From: Candidatus Binatota bacterium
Lineage (GTDB): Bacteria > Desulfobacterota > Binatia > UBA1149
Assembly (NCBI GenBank): GCA_012960245.1
Contig: DUBO01000023.1
Span: 1 to 64,000 of the forward strand
Reading direction: 5' to 3'
DNA: 64,000 nucleotides
Position numbers and translations under genes: made by a program
Part shown: positions 55,238 to 63,234 of the stretch, piece by piece
Layout: each line of letters starts with the position of its first letter
Position numbering within the stretch: the stretch's first letter is position 1
The notes under the pieces: generated by a model
What the model saw: the letters and a program-made list of their open reading frames with translations, nothing else
Told to the model about the DNA's origin: nothing
Databases searched by the model: none

Positions 55238-57082
55238 TCAGGGGCTGACCATCCAGCTGGGGTAGGCCCCGCTCGCTGCGAGCGAGCCGCTGAAAGTCAG
55301 TACTTCCTGGGTCGGGTAGTAGTCGTTGTCGAGCATGAACACGTGCAGGTCAAAGAGCGTGCCCGACATCGTGCCGACTCCCTGTATTCCTACCGAGCTC
55401 ACCTGGGCGGGCGTGGTACCCTCGGGTACTTCGATGCCTACCTGGCTGTAGCCCTCGCCGCTGAGCAGGCCCAACGCGCCTCCGCCCGACAGCTGGCCGT
55501 GGTCGGACAGGTAGACGGTGCCGTCCACCACCGCGCGGCCGCGTATGGACTGCGTGCCCACGTCGGTGTCCACGTTGTACTCCACCCACAGGTAGTTGCG
55601 CAGGTTGCTGGGCTTAGCGGCCGTGGCGTTGGGATTGAGCTCGGTCTTGAACTCGCGGGTAAACTCCTTGGCCGCGACCACCCACGAGACCGGCTCAAGC
55701 AAAAGAATCCGCTCACGCGATCCGGTGGCCTCGCGCTCGAAAGGCACCAGGCCGAAGACGAAATCCGAATCACCGTCGTCGGCTATGAGCCCGTTGGCCG
55801 TACGCGTACGCACCACAGGGTGGGTGCCGCCTCGCATGGTACCTGTAAAAGCCGCCATGCTGCCGCTTTCGTCAAAGCGGTGCCAGGCGGCCACGATGTT
55901 GCCGGTGGTGTCGTCAACGTCGACGCGCACTATGGTCTCTATGTCGTGCGGACGGCCCCACTGCGAGATCAGCACTTCGGGAAACAGACCGGTGCCACCG
56001 TCCTCGTTGCTCCAGGCCATGACGTAGAAATAAGACGTTACCCCTCCAGACGACGAAGCGTCCCAGGTCATGACCACCGGCACGTCGCTGAGCCCGTTGC
56101 CCGGGTGCACCGAGTAGGGGTTGAGGTTGGTGTCTATTCCGAGCAGCACGGGCGCAACACGCAAGGCGTCGTAACCCGGATCGCCCAGTGACAGGACGTT
56201 TATGGCCAGCGATTCGAGCAGCGCCGGTGCCTTTTTTACAGTTCCAAGTTTCTTGCGATAACGCAGGCCCAGCGTGTGCACGCCAGCCGACAAGGCGCCG
56301 AGTTGAACGCGATAGGCCGTCGAGTCGCCGCCGCCGTATAGTACAGCAGTGCCCTGGCTCGCGCCGTCCAGGTCGTACTCAACGACGATGGCCGTGTCTT
56401 CGACGGCACCCCAGTCGGTGCCAGGCGCGGCCATGGTGATCGCGGCCGTGGCCTGGCCCTCCACCGCGGTCTCAAAACGAACCTGCTGGTACCCACCCTT
56501 GGAAAGAGCCAACGCGTCGACGTCGAACACCCAGTTGCTTATGTCGGCGCACATGGCCACGCCGCCACAACCTCCCGCGGGCTTGTCGGCTTTCTTGGCA
56601 CAGCCCAAAAGATCCTTGGGGTACTTGTCGGCCTTGGACTTGCGACGCCGCTTGAGGGCCTTGTCGGTAATCTTGGCCGCTGCCTTGCCTCGCGCCAGGT
56701 TACAGGCGTCGGCAGCCGAGATAGCGCAACTACCCGCGCCATCCCAGGAGTCAATAATGGCCGAAACGTAACCGCCACTGATCTGCGCATCGATAAACGT
56801 TTCGCAGGCCGCGTCGAGTCCGTATTCGGATGCAGAAGGCAGCGGGCAGATTTCCGGACAGGACGGGATTCCTTTCTTCGAGCACCTCAGAATCGCCTTC
56901 CAGTGAGCCTTTACGTATTTTTCGACAGCCTTGGGCTGGGTAGTAAGGGCGTCATCACATTCGGCTGCCCGCGCTGCCGAAGGAGAATACCCTGCCAGGG
57001 CCAGGCAGCCGAGCACCAGGAACAGAAAAGCGGTCGCCTTAGGTTTTATGTTGGATGAACTCAGTGCCTGGCTATCTGCCAT
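55238..57082 (-). CDS. Secreted cysteine-rich protein with C-terminal beta domains, function unknown
   Basis: 614 residues from ATG 57082. Signal peptide around FLFLVLGCLALAGYSPSAARAAE. Residues 35-180 are cysteine-rich and basic (KAILRCSKKGIPSCPEICPLPS, DLLGCAKKADKPAGGCGG), resembling in layout the N-terminal region of the protein at 38315-40477. The rest is beta-rich with repeated small strands (VVEYDLDGASQGTAVLYGGG, AFTGTMRGGTHPVVRTRTAN, VNVDTDV-like segments). I do not recognise a catalytic motif. It is divergent from the pilus operon and may be a surface or appendage-associated protein. Confidence 0.75.
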   Translation of the reverse strand: MADSQALSSSNIKPKATAFLFLVLGCLALAGYSPSAARAAECDDALTTQPKAVEKYVKAHWKAILRCSKKGIPSCPEICPLPSASEYGLDAACETFIDAQISGGYVSAIIDSWDGAGSCAISAADACNLARGKAAAKITDKALKRRRKSKADKYPKDLLGCAKKADKPAGGCGGVAMCADISNWVFDVDALALSKGGYQQVRFETAVEGQATAAITMAAPGTDWGAVEDTAIVVEYDLDGASQGTAVLYGGGDSTAYRVQLGALSAGVHTLGLRYRKKLGTVKKAPALLESLAINVLSLGDPGYDALRVAPVLLGIDTNLNPYSVHPGNGLSDVPVVMTWDASSSGGVTSYFYVMAWSNEDGGTGLFPEVLISQWGRPHDIETIVRVDVDDTTGNIVAAWHRFDESGSMAAFTGTMRGGTHPVVRTRTANGLIADDGDSDFVFGLVPFEREATGSRERILLLEPVSWVVAAKEFTREFKTELNPNATAAKPSNLRNYLWVEYNVDTDVGTQSIRGRAVVDGTVYLSDHGQLSGGGALGLLSGEGYSQVGIEVPEGTTPAQVSSVGIQGVGTMSGTLFDLHVFMLDNDYYPTQEVLTFSGSLAASGAYPSWMVSP

Positions 57083-57403
57083 CTCGCGTCGCCTCCGAAG
57101 TGTCGGTCGTAGTTCTGCAGCGCCGCTCCGCACCCCCGTGAGCACGCGGCCGCAACCTGGAGCAATCATAAGCCCACAACAGGGCGCATGGCCAGCCCGC
57201 AAGCTCAGCGAACGATTATTTTTCTGCTTTCACCCCCCGACCGGGGGGGCGTTGACTCTTACATAAGACGACATCTTCCAGTTGAACGACACCAACTGGT
57301 CTGCCCCTCGGCTGTAACGGCGCCGGCGGCTGTAACTGCGGCTCGGACAACGAGAGCCGTTGTATTACAGCGAAGGTCTTGAGAGCCATGGCCACGATCA
57401 ACT
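57083..57403. other. Divergent intergenic region before the pilus operon
   Basis: These 321 bases separate the cysteine-rich surface protein gene from the pilus ATPase gene. They hold a CCCCCC/GGGGGG hairpin at 57233-57249, a perfect 7-bp inverted repeat CCAGTTG/CAACTGG (57278-57284 and 57293-57299), and two direct copies of CGGCTGTAAC near 57308-57336. I see no gene or known riboswitch here. It probably carries the promoters for both directions. Confidence 0.5.
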
Positions 57404-58609
57404 ATGGTCGCGGGCATGGCTGAAACTTCTGCAGACACGACCAAAGGGGTGGCGCCGGGAGAGGCGACCGCCCCTGCCGTGAGGCTGCTCGACCACTACC
57501 TCGCGCAGGCGGCCGACAACGGGGCCTCCGACCTGCACTTTGAGCCCTCGGGCGGGCGCATGCAGGTGCGCGTGCGTATTGACGGCAGCCTGCGCGCGCT
57601 GCCGCCCCCGCCCCGCGGGTTGGAAAGCGCCCTGCTCACCCGCGCGCGCCTGCTCTCGCGCGTAAACCTGGCCGAGCGACGCCTGCCCTGCGACGGCCGC
57701 TTTCGCTGGCAGGGCAAGTCCTCGGTGACACTGGACCTGAGGGCTTCGTTCCTTCCCGTTGACGGCGGCGAAAAGCTCGTCCTGCGCCTGATGCCAGGCG
57801 ACGGCCACCCGCGCCCCATCGAAGACCTGGGCATGGACGAGGCCGACCTCGCGCTGCTCGAAACCACTCTCGCCCGCCCCTCTGGCATGCTGGTCTGCGC
57901 GGGCCCCACCGGCGCCGGCAAGACCAGCACGCTGTACGCTGCCCTGGCGCGCCTCGCCACCCCGCGCAGGGCGACCGTCACCGTGGAGGACCCCGTAGAG
58001 ATGCGCCTTGACGGGGTTACCCAGGTGCAGGTCGACGACGACGCCGGGCGCAGTTTTGCCGTCGTGCTGCGCAGCCTGCTCAGGCAGGACCCCGACGTGG
58101 TGATGATCGGCGAAATGCGCGACGGCGAGAGCGCCGCCATAGCCTGCCGCGCCGCACTCACCGGCCACCTGGTACTCACTACCCTGCACACCGCCGACAC
58201 CCACGAGGCCGTGGTGCGACTTCGCGACATGGGCGTAGCGTCTTACCTGGTGTCGGCCACCGTGTCGCTGGTGGTCGCGCAACGACTGCTGCGAAAACTC
58301 TGCAGCCACTGCCGCCGCCAATCCAAGCCGGCAGCCCACGAATCGCAACTGTACCGTGCCTGCGGACTGGCAGTCCCCCGGGTCCTGGCACGGGCAGTGG
58401 GCTGTCGGTGTTGCCGGGGCGAGGGCTACTCGGGGCGCAGCGCGGTGTTTGAAGTCATGAACCGCGACGGTGGGGTCGACCGGCCACCACGGCGCACGCT
58501 GATGACGGCAGCACTGGCGGCGGCCGCTGACTTGGGCACCACCTTCGACGAGGCCGTGGCCGCTTGCCCGGCACCACACGAATCGCTTGCAGGGAGGCCA
58601 ACCGCATGA
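57404..58609 (+). CDS. GspE/PilB-family secretion/pilus ATPase (short form)
   Basis: 401 residues; ATG 57404, with ATG 57416 as an alternative. The protein starts almost directly in the core (LAQAADNGASDLHFEPSGGR), lacking the long N-terminal domain of PilB/GspE. Walker A GPTGAGKTSTLYAALA near 167, aspartate-box region VTVEDPVEMR, Walker B DPDVVMIGEMRDGESA, and HLVLTTLHTADTHEAV. A C-terminal zinc site CSHC ... CRCC is partly kept. Powers assembly of the pilin downstream. Its stop overlaps the next start (ATGA). Confidence 0.92.
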   Translation: MVAGMAETSADTTKGVAPGEATAPAVRLLDHYLAQAADNGASDLHFEPSGGRMQVRVRIDGSLRALPPPPRGLESALLTRARLLSRVNLAERRLPCDGRFRWQGKSSVTLDLRASFLPVDGGEKLVLRLMPGDGHPRPIEDLGMDEADLALLETTLARPSGMLVCAGPTGAGKTSTLYAALARLATPRRATVTVEDPVEMRLDGVTQVQVDDDAGRSFAVVLRSLLRQDPDVVMIGEMRDGESAAIACRAALTGHLVLTTLHTADTHEAVVRLRDMGVASYLVSATVSLVVAQRLLRKLCSHCRRQSKPAAHESQLYRACGLAVPRVLARAVGCRCCRGEGYSGRSAVFEVMNRDGGVDRPPRRTLMTAALAAAADLGTTFDEAVAACPAPHESLAGRPTA

Positions 58610-59706
58610 GCGCCATCGCCGGGCGCCGTAAGCCCGGGCGCCGTAAGCCCGGACACCGTAAACCCGGACGCAACGACCTGCTGGTTGCCGCCACGCGCCT
58701 GGGCGAGCTGCTCGATGCGGGGCTTTCAACACCCGCGGCCCTGTCGGCGGCCGCACAGCCACGCGACCGAGCCGCGTGCATGGTGGGCGCCGCCGCGGCG
58801 GGCGTGGCACGCGGACAGTCGCTGTCGCGCGCGCTGATAACAGCCGGCGCGCCGCTCGACCGCGTGGACCTTGCGCTGCTCGAAGCCGGCGAAGCCGGCG
58901 GCGACATTGCCCGCGCGCTGGCACTCCTGGCCGACCGGCTCGAACAACGCGCCGCAATCCGCAAGCAGATCACCGGGGCGCTGTCCTATCCCGCCATGCT
59001 CATGCTGGTAACCGTGGTCGTGTTGCACGGCATGTCCTTGTTCGTGCTGCCCTCGCTGGCCTCGATGTACGAGAGCATGGGCATAGACATGCCCACGAGC
59101 AGTCGCATACTGATGGCCGCGGGGCGGGCCTCGGCCAGCCACGGCCCCGGGGTACTGGCCTGCCTGCTGCTGCTGGTCTCGCTCCTGATGACCGCACGCT
59201 CGCGCTCACCACGGCTGCGTTTGTTCTGCGACGAAACCCTGCTGCGGACGCCCTTGCTGGGCGGCATGTTCACCTCGTTTCAGCACGCCGCGGTCTACTC
59301 GGTGGTGAGCGCACTGCTGGAGGCCGGTTGCAGCGTTACCGACGCACTGCAGATGTCGGCTCGCTGCACGGGCAACACGGCCGTGGCCCGCGCGCTCGAA
59401 CTCTCCTGCCGTCGCATACGCCGGGGCGTGATGCCCGGCACGGCGCTGGGCGCGGGTGCCCTCGATCCATCCGGCGAATCTGCCGGCATACTGCGCGTGG
59501 CCGAAGCCACGGGCGATTACCCTGGCGCGTTCGCGAGACTGGCTCGCCTCGCCGCTTGCCGGCGCGACCGCGCCGTTGAGCGCTTCGGCAAGCTGGCCGA
59601 ACCGGCCGCCGTAACCCTGATGGCCGTCGCCGTGGCCGGCGGAGTGCTCGCGCTCTACCAACCGGTGCTCGGCTCGGCCTCACTACTGCAAGGAGGAACA
59701 CAATGA
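58606..59706 (+). CDS. GspF/PilC-family inner-membrane platform protein
   Basis: 366 residues from ATG 58606 (overlapping the ATPase stop, with AGGGAGG upstream). Two GspF domains: the first includes LLDAGLSTPAALSAAA and AGEAGGDIARALALLADRLE, followed by membrane segment MLMLVTVVVLHGMSLFVLPS; the second has AVYSVVSALLEAGCSVTDAL and SGESAGILRVAEATGDYPGA, ending in membrane segment VTLMAVAVAGGVLALYQPV. The N-terminus carries a basic five-residue repeat (RRKPG, RRKPG, HRKPG). Links the ATPase to pilin polymerisation. Confidence 0.9.
   Translation: MSAIAGRRKPGRRKPGHRKPGRNDLLVAATRLGELLDAGLSTPAALSAAAQPRDRAACMVGAAAAGVARGQSLSRALITAGAPLDRVDLALLEAGEAGGDIARALALLADRLEQRAAIRKQITGALSYPAMLMLVTVVVLHGMSLFVLPSLASMYESMGIDMPTSSRILMAAGRASASHGPGVLACLLLLVSLLMTARSRSPRLRLFCDETLLRTPLLGGMFTSFQHAAVYSVVSALLEAGCSVTDALQMSARCTGNTAVARALELSCRRIRRGVMPGTALGAGALDPSGESAGILRVAEATGDYPGAFARLARLAACRRDRAVERFGKLAEPAAVTLMAVAVAGGVLALYQPVLGSASLLQGGTQ
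58624..58668. repeat. 15-bp tandem repeat at the start of the GspF-like gene
   Basis: Three 15-base units (cgccgtaagcccggg, cgccgtaagcccgga, caccgtaaacccgga) encode RRKPG, RRKPG and HRKPG in the cytoplasmic N-terminus of the platform protein. The period equals that of the other three arrays in the window. Confidence 0.88.
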
Positions 59707-60137
59707 AACGCCCACTAAGAAACCCAACGGTCACCCGCTTGACCACCGGCAGCCATTCATCGGCTGGCGACGCAGAGAAAGGATTCACCCTTTTCGAGCT
59801 GCTCATAGCGGTGGCGATAATCGGCATACTAGCGGCGGTATCGATACCCCGCTTTACCGACTACCGCGCCGCCGCCTTTGACAGCCGTGCCCAGCAGGAC
59901 CTTCGCAACGTGGCCTCGGCCCAGGAGCTGCACCACGCGACCAGCGACACCTACGCCGCGGCCACCGCCGACCTGGCGGGCTTCTCGTCGTCGCCCGGAG
60001 TGGTGATGGCCATAGCGGCGGCCGATGCCGCGGCCTTCGTGGCAAGCTCCAGTCACCCCGGTGGCAAGAACGTGTACAGCTGGGACAGCGCTGCCCAACC
60101 CGCCATGTCTTCGGCCCCGCAGGCGCCGGCTCCCTGA
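59703..60137 (+). CDS. Type IV pilin / major pseudopilin
   Basis: 144 residues, ATG overlapping the GspF stop (ATGA). A 27-residue leader ends in a lysine-glycine prepilin cleavage site: G27 then FTLFELLIAVAIIGILAAVS, with Glu at position 5 of the mature protein. The hydrophobic N-terminal helix is followed by a short, alanine-rich globular part (LRNVASAQELHHATSDTYAA, VMAIAAADAAAFVASS) and an Ala/Pro-rich tail. No disulfide cysteines or GspG calcium motif. The leader is long for a type IVa pilin. Confidence 0.92.
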   Translation: MKRPLRNPTVTRLTTGSHSSAGDAEKGFTLFELLIAVAIIGILAAVSIPRFTDYRAAAFDSRAQQDLRNVASAQELHHATSDTYAAATADLAGFSSSPGVVMAIAAADAAAFVASSSHPGGKNVYSWDSAAQPAMSSAPQAPAP

Positions 60138-60196
60138 CGGCGAGTCTCCCTGGCGACCGCGACGCCGGGGGGTCTGCTCAGAAGGCAGGCGAATAA

Positions 60197-60227
60197 GGCC
60201 GGCGGCGGCTTGCGACTGCCGTCGGCC
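60197..60227. promoter_or_regulatory. Stable stem-loop between pilin and prepilin peptidase genes
   Basis: GGCCGGCGGC (60197-60206) pairs with GCCGTCGGCC (60218-60227) through 10 pairs, one a G-U wobble. It is followed by TATAAC (60230-60235), a possible -10 element with TTGCGA 14 bases ahead inside the loop. No T-run, so it may be an mRNA processing or attenuation element between two genes that need very different expression. The rest of the 171-base gap shows nothing I can name. Confidence 0.4.
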
Positions 60228-60308
60228 GCTATAACAATTCGTTTCGCCGTCCCGGACGCTCAGGATAGCCGTGATCGAGCGACGCGAAATCGCCCAGAGT
60301 AAAAATTG

Positions 60309-61121
60309 ATGCTGGAGTTATTTGCCTTCCTGCTCGGCCTGGCAACGGGCAGTTTTCTCAACGTGTGTATCGTCAGGATCCCCAGGGAACTGTCGGTGGT
60401 GCACCCGCGCTCGCACTGCCCCGCCTGCGAACGGGAACTGTCCTGGTACGAAAACCTGCCGCTGTTGAGCTACCTCGCGCTCCTCGGGCGCTGTCGCTCG
60501 TGCAAGCAGCCCATCGGCCTGCGCTACCCGGCGGTCGAGCTGATCACCGCGCTGTTGTTCCTGGCCCTGTCGATGCAGGGATTCTCAACGGCCGCTTTTT
60601 TTGTCTACGCGACGCTGGCATCGGCACTGGTGGTCATAACCTTTATCGATATCGACCACTACATCATCCCCGATGTCATCACGCTCCCAACCATCATTGT
60701 GTCGCCAGCCCTGGCGTTGTTCGTGCACCACGTCAGCTTCACAGATTCACTGCTGGGCATACTAGTGGGCGGCGGCCTGCTGTGGTCTGTGGCCTGGGCC
60801 TACGAAAAACTGCGCGGCCAGGAAGGCATGGGCCTGGGTGACGTCAAGCTGCTGGCCATGACCGGCGGACTGCTGGGATGGAAGGCGGCACTGTTCACGC
60901 TGGCGGCAGGCTCGGTGGTGGGCTCGGTTGTGGGCATCGGGGTGATGATCGCCCAGCGCAGGGGGATGGGCACGGCCCTGCCATTTGGGCCGTTTCTCGC
61001 CGCCGGTGCACTGGCCTGGGTTTTCTGGGGCCCGCAGTTCCTCGACTGGTACCTGTCGTCGGCCGGGGGTTGGTCTGCGGGGACGTGGTCGGCCGTTGTG
61101 TTGCCGATGATCGGGGCCTGA
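60309..61121 (+). CDS. pilD: Prepilin peptidase / N-methyltransferase
   Basis: 270 residues from ATG 60309. Polytopic aspartic protease that cuts prepilin leaders and methylates the new N-terminus. The cytoplasmic zinc loop CPACEREL ... CRSCKQP is intact, which marks the bifunctional form with methyltransferase. Catalytic aspartates lie in IDIDHYIIPD and in GMGLGDVKLLAM. Several membrane segments (LFAFLLGLATGSFLNVCIV, AFFVYATLASALVVITF) match PilD/GspO. It should process the pilin encoded just upstream. Confidence 0.95.
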   Translation: MLELFAFLLGLATGSFLNVCIVRIPRELSVVHPRSHCPACERELSWYENLPLLSYLALLGRCRSCKQPIGLRYPAVELITALLFLALSMQGFSTAAFFVYATLASALVVITFIDIDHYIIPDVITLPTIIVSPALALFVHHVSFTDSLLGILVGGGLLWSVAWAYEKLRGQEGMGLGDVKLLAMTGGLLGWKAALFTLAAGSVVGSVVGIGVMIAQRRGMGTALPFGPFLAAGALAWVFWGPQFLDWYLSSAGGWSAGTWSAVVLPMIGA

Positions 61122-61129
61122 ATGCCGCG

Positions 61130-61795
61130 GTGACTTCCGCTTCAAAGTCCCTGCCTGCGCGACCCACGAGGTCGCAGCTGGCCGAGCTCGCCCGACGCGA
61201 CCCGGTCATGGCGCGGGCGCTCAAACACTACGGGCCGTTCCCAGGTTTTCCGCAGCCCGAGAACCGCCGCGTACCCCACTTCGAATCGTTGGCACGCAGT
61301 ATAGTTTTCCAACAGCTCGCAGGAGCAGCGGCCCGAGCCATATGGCAACGCGTGATCGCGCTCACTCCAGGAGCGCGGCTGGCCCCACCAGCGCGCTTGC
61401 TGTCCCTGCCCGAAGACCAGCTGCGCGGCGCAGGCCTGTCTCGCAACAAGGTCGCGGCCCTGTGCGATCTCGCGCGCAGGGCCAACGACGGCAGCCTGGG
61501 TTTGCGCCGAGCGGCGTTGCTGGGGGACGACGAAATCATCGAGCGCCTGGTCACCGTTCGCGGCATAGGACCGTGGACAGCGCAGATGTTTCTCATGTTC
61601 AAGCTGGGCCGGCTCAATGTCATGCCCAGCACCGATCTCGGCGTGCAGGAAGGCGCGCGCGCGCTCTACCGACTCGACCAGCGGCCCACGCCCGGCGAGC
61701 TGACCGAGCGGGCGCGTTCCTGGGCGCCACTGCGCAGCGTGGCCGCGTGGACGCTATGGCGCGTGAAAGATGGCGACGACGAAGGCGGGTGGTAG
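61130..61795 (+). CDS. DNA-3-methyladenine glycosylase II (HhH-GPD)
   Basis: About 221 residues from GTG 61130, nine bases after the prepilin peptidase stop. The helix-hairpin-helix and catalytic region is VTVRGIGPWTAQMFLMFKLG followed by the catalytic aspartate in PSTDLGVQEG. Upstream is SIVFQQLAGAAARAIWQR as in the AlkA/Mag family. It lacks the N-terminal AlkA domain, as in yeast MAG-type enzymes. Base-excision repair of alkylated purines. Confidence 0.92.
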   Translation: MTSASKSLPARPTRSQLAELARRDPVMARALKHYGPFPGFPQPENRRVPHFESLARSIVFQQLAGAAARAIWQRVIALTPGARLAPPARLLSLPEDQLRGAGLSRNKVAALCDLARRANDGSLGLRRAALLGDDEIIERLVTVRGIGPWTAQMFLMFKLGRLNVMPSTDLGVQEGARALYRLDQRPTPGELTERARSWAPLRSVAAWTLWRVKDGDDEGGW

Positions 61796-61842
61796 GCGAG
61801 CAGCCGATCCAGCACGGCTACCCGCCCGAGGGCTCAAGACGC

Positions 61843-62253
61843 TCAGCCCATGCTCAGCTGCAACGCCATCCACACCACGCACACGACCTGGGTGCCGTAC
61901 ATGGCGAAGCGTACCGACACCGCCGCCTCGCTGGCCGAGGCTATGTGCACCAGCGACTGGCCTACGCGGGCAAACACGTACACGCGCGCGAGGTTGTCGA
62001 ACAAGTCCGAGCCATAGCCTATGGCCGCGGCCACCAGCACGACCGCCGCGAAGATGGGCAGGTTCTCTAGGCAGTTGGCGTGGGCGCGGTTGAGCCGCCA
62101 GTACATGTCGCCGCCGTGTTGTTGTCCGCTGGGAAAGTCACCCGAGGTGGCCTTGCCGGTCGCGACCTGGCTGATCCTGACCGTGGCGATACAGAGCACC
62201 AGGAACACCGTCCAGTATACAAAACCCATCAAGCAGTGCAGTGAAGCAGTCAT
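61843..62253 (-). CDS. MAPEG-family membrane protein
   Basis: 136 residues from ATG 62253 with AAGGAG six bases upstream. Four membrane segments; the conserved loop between the first and second is RLNRAHANCLENLPIFAAVV, the MAPEG signature. Family members include glutathione-dependent membrane enzymes in eicosanoid metabolism; bacterial relatives are mostly uncharacterised. Convergent with the glycosylase gene and divergent from the enoyl-CoA hydratase gene. Confidence 0.92.
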   Translation of the reverse strand: MTASLHCLMGFVYWTVFLVLCIATVRISQVATGKATSGDFPSGQQHGGDMYWRLNRAHANCLENLPIFAAVVLVAAAIGYGSDLFDNLARVYVFARVGQSLVHIASASEAAVSVRFAMYGTQVVCVVWMALQLSMG

Positions 62254-62270
62254 ATTGATTCTCCTTTTTT

Positions 62271-62335
62271 GTCAGCGCGTTCCGTCAGCGCGCTATGTCG
62301 TTGCGTTTTGTCGGCGCGTGTCGTCGAAGCACAAC
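62271..62335. repeat. Degenerate 13-bp tandem repeat between divergent genes
   Basis: GTCAGCGCG-like units start at 62271, 62284, 62297 and 62310 with an exact 13-base period (GTCAGCGCGTTCC, GTCAGCGCGCTAT, GTCGTTGCGTTTT, GTCGGCGCGTGTC), then a decayed copy at 62323. It lies in the MAPEG / enoyl-CoA hydratase intergenic gap, where a regulator binding site could sit. Confidence 0.75.
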
Positions 62336-62432
62336 CCGGCGACCCCTCGATAATAGCCTGCCGAAGGCCGAGGGGCCACAAATCAGCGCGCCCACCTTGT
62401 CACGCCCCGTGCCCACGGCTAACAAACAAGCC

Positions 62433-63218
62433 ATGGATAACAAAGACTACGAGTTCATAGACTGCCAGGTCGACGGCAGCGTTTTAACCATGACCATCAA
62501 CCGGCCCGAGCGCATGAACGCCCTGCACCCGGCCGCCAACCGCGAGATGGCCGAGGTGATCGACGGCTTCGCTGCCGATCCCGAGCTGTGGGTGGCCATC
62601 GTGACCGGGTCGGGCGAGCGCGCCTTCTCAGCCGGCAACGACCTCAAGCACACCGCCGAGAACAAGGGCGACATGGCCATGCCGCCGTCGGGTTTCGGCG
62701 GGCTCACTCATCGCTTCGATCTCACCAAGCCGGTGATAGCCGCGGTCAACGGTGTGGCGCTGGGCGGAGGCTTCGAGATCGCCCTGGCCTGCGACATCAT
62801 ACTGTGCTCGGACACCGCCGTGTTCGGCTTGCCCGAGCCCAAGGTGGGACTGGCCGCGCTGGCCGGCGGCATCCATAGGCTTCCGCGACAGATCGGCATG
62901 AAAAACGCCATGGGCATGATGCTCACCGGCCGCCACGTGGACGCTGCCACTGCCGAGCGCTACGGCCTGGTGCAGGAGATCTGCGCACCCGACCAGCTCA
63001 TGGTGCGGGCGCGGGCCTGGGCCGGCGAGATCGCCGCTTGTGCACCCTTGTCTATACGCGCGAGCAAGGCAGCCGCCATGGGGGGACTGGGACGACCGCT
63101 GCCCGAAGCCGTACAGATGCGCTTTGACGAGCTCAAGGAATTGTTCGAGTCCGAAGACTTCATCGAGGGACCCCGTGCGTTTGCCGAAAAGCGCGCGCCC
63201 GAGTGGAAGGGACGCTGA
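62433..63218 (+). CDS. Enoyl-CoA hydratase/isomerase (crotonase family)
   Basis: 261 residues from ATG 62433 (MDNKDYEFIDCQVDGSVL); an upstream frame to 62295 runs through the repeat. Crotonase features: INRPERMNALHPAANREM, oxyanion-hole AFSAGNDLK and AAVNGVALGGGFEIALACD, and the second catalytic position in LPEPKVGLAALAGGIHRLP. The first catalytic Glu position of ECH-1 (E in GADIKEM) is replaced in this region, so either hydratase or isomerase activity is possible. Neighbour of a convergent acyl-CoA dehydrogenase gene. Confidence 0.93.
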   Translation: MDNKDYEFIDCQVDGSVLTMTINRPERMNALHPAANREMAEVIDGFAADPELWVAIVTGSGERAFSAGNDLKHTAENKGDMAMPPSGFGGLTHRFDLTKPVIAAVNGVALGGGFEIALACDIILCSDTAVFGLPEPKVGLAALAGGIHRLPRQIGMKNAMGMMLTGRHVDAATAERYGLVQEICAPDQLMVRARAWAGEIAACAPLSIRASKAAAMGGLGRPLPEAVQMRFDELKELFESEDFIEGPRAFAEKRAPEWKGR

Positions 63219-63234
63219 GCTGCAGGGACAACTC

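Noticed and set aside
57083-57403. c-di-GMP riboswitch before the pilus operon
   Set aside because: No GEMM-type core motif; only short inverted and direct repeats are seen.
57398-58957. 519-codon minus-strand frame opposite the pilus ATPase and platform genes
   Set aside because: Antisense shadow; the plus-strand Walker motifs and ATGA overlaps are decisive.
60138-60308. c-di-GMP riboswitch before the prepilin peptidase
   Set aside because: The stem-loop is stable, but the conserved GEMM core sequence is not present.
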